5,123 nt of DNA, taken from assembly GCA_903930665.1 (NCBI GenBank), contig CAIYZI010000611.1, positions 1 through 5,123 on the forward strand, written 5' to 3'. Under the pieces are notes generated by a model. The model saw nothing but the letters and a program-made list of their open reading frames with translations, was not told where the DNA came from and did not search any database. How positions within the stretch are numbered: the stretch's first letter is position 1; every line of letters begins with the position of its first letter. Shown here piece after piece: positions 4,802-5,123 of the stretch. The DNA is from an uncultured beta proteobacterium (GTDB lineage: Bacteria; Pseudomonadota; Gammaproteobacteria; Burkholderiales; Burkholderiaceae). The position numbers were made by a program, and so were the translations under genes.

Positions 4802-4846
4802 TGGTGGGTCGGGCGAGATTCGAACTCGCGACCAACGGATTAAAAG
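4802..4846 (-). tRNA. tRNA-Lys(TTT) 3'-half fragment, probable att site
   Basis: Read on the - strand: anticodon loop CTTTTAA (anticodon TTT), 3' anticodon stem TCCGT, TGGTC, a perfect T arm GCGAG-TTCGAAT-CTCGC, acceptor 3' strand CCGACCC, then A and an encoded CCA (end at 4802). The 5' half is absent: beyond 4846 the sequence does not supply ACGGA, a D arm or a 5' acceptor strand. The break falls at the anticodon loop, where many tyrosine integrases cross over. It is therefore a displaced tRNA 3' end, not a working tRNA. On this reading the DNA above 4846 is a different insertion. Confidence 0.8.
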
Positions 4847-5005
4847 ACGTGGAATTGTGTTTTAGCAGTTGTTAAGACATTGGCTTAAACCTGTGGGGAA
4901 AGTAGTGTGGTGTAGGCGGCTTATCTCCTGGCGTGGGATTTGAACTTTTGGAACCATCGTGGTGACGACAGCGCCTCTTTGGAGTGTCCGGTTAAGTGAC
5001 ACTTG

Positions 5006-5026
5006 TTTGTCGGGTAAGCCGACAAA
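5006..5026. repeat. Hairpin tttgtcgg-gtaag-ccgacaaa
   Basis: Perfect 8-bp arms around 5 bases, three bases after another 6-bp hairpin (4983-5003). Only a short A run follows on the + strand, so a terminator role on either strand is weak. The tandem hairpins could be part of an IS or att end. Confidence 0.5.
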
Positions 5027-5079
5027 AAGAATTTACTTATCAGAAATTCTTGGTTTTCATTGCCGTATGCTGACTCTAA

Positions 5080-5097
5080 CATTTGCATATGCAAATG
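5080..5097. promoter_or_regulatory. Perfect 18-bp palindrome, candidate operator
   Basis: catttgcatatgcaaatg is its own reverse complement, with no spacer. Its right edge runs into the GGAG ribosome site (5097-5100) of the gene at 5106. Size and symmetry suit a dimeric repressor site that would block transcription or translation start of that gene, possibly its own product. Confidence 0.55.
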
Positions 5098-5105
5098 GAG
5101 CAATT

Positions 5106-5123
5106 ATGAGATCTGATAAAGGA
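5106..5123 (+). CDS. Start of a gene running off the right edge (6 codons)
   Basis: ATG at 5106 preceded by TGGAG (5096-5100) five bases upstream, a good ribosome site. Only MRSDKG is visible, too little to identify. The palindrome immediately upstream suggests it is regulated at its own start. Confidence rests on the ribosome site alone. Confidence 0.45.

Larger units (their letters stand above)
4847..5105. other. Intergenic region beyond the tRNA fragment; two hairpins, no convincing gene
   Basis: About 260 bp. A possible 60-codon - strand frame (4921-5103) has no family resemblance and no ribosome site. Visible structure: agtgtc/gacact (4983-4988, 4998-5003), tttgtcgg/ccgacaaa (5006-5013, 5019-5026) and the palindrome at 5080-5097. 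By inference this is the far end of another inserted element. Confidence 0.45.

Noticed and set aside
4926..4955. tRNA-like stretch gcgtgggatttgaac
   Set aside because: It resembles a reversed T arm, but the stem bases on the two sides do not pair and no acceptor or anticodon arm can be built.
4921..5103. 60-codon - strand ORF
   Set aside because: No ribosome site, no family resemblance, and it runs across the palindrome and both hairpins; treated as chance.

Overview
This is low-GC bacterial DNA from an accessory, decaying part of a genome. A tRNA-Lys(TTT) 3' half with an encoded CCA end, together with proteobacterial-type IS3 elements, suggests a proteobacterium, perhaps a betaproteobacterium. 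The genus cannot be read from this window.

Left end (1-1500): two nested, dead IS3-family elements. A remnant of one (left end near 21, OrfA N-terminus at 84) is interrupted by a second IS3-family, IS407-like element at about 255-1495. The second element keeps imperfect terminal repeats, a possible 4-bp GGGG target duplication and an A_AAA_AAG frameshift heptamer. Its orfA and orfB carry at least five inactivating lesions. Short related palindromic insertions sit inside orfB.

Middle (1600-4800): a cassette of two convergent gene groups. On the + strand are an NT5C-like 5'(3')-deoxyribonucleotidase, a DUF5681-like protein of the kind found beside phage terminases, and an unlisted 59-codon ORF abutting it. 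On the - strand, starting next to the tRNA fragment, are the N-terminal stub of a tyrosine integrase, a 92-aa probable DNA-binding protein, a 192-aa protein of a family I associate with integrative elements, and a 229-aa unknown protein ending in an SSB-like acidic tip (LDDIPF). The two groups converge with only 4 nt between stop codons. Nearly the same 17-bp palindrome (accaacggaNNgttggt) lies upstream of the first gene of each group, and its left half matches the tRNA-Lys fragment.

Right end (4802-5123): a tRNA-Lys 3' half broken off exactly at the anticodon loop. This is the classic footprint of tyrosine-integrase insertion, so I read it as an att site, perhaps the junction between two tandem insertions. 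Beyond it is about 260 bp with hairpins but no convincing gene. The window ends with the first six codons of a + strand gene, whose ribosome binding site is overlapped by a perfect 18-bp palindrome.

Overall: a degraded integrative-element end at tRNA-Lys, with cargo or phage-like genes and dead insertion sequences. No gene set here amounts to a complete known defence or mobility system. The best leads are the paired palindromes, the SSB-tip protein in its int-linked gene group, and the dispersed palindromic repeats.
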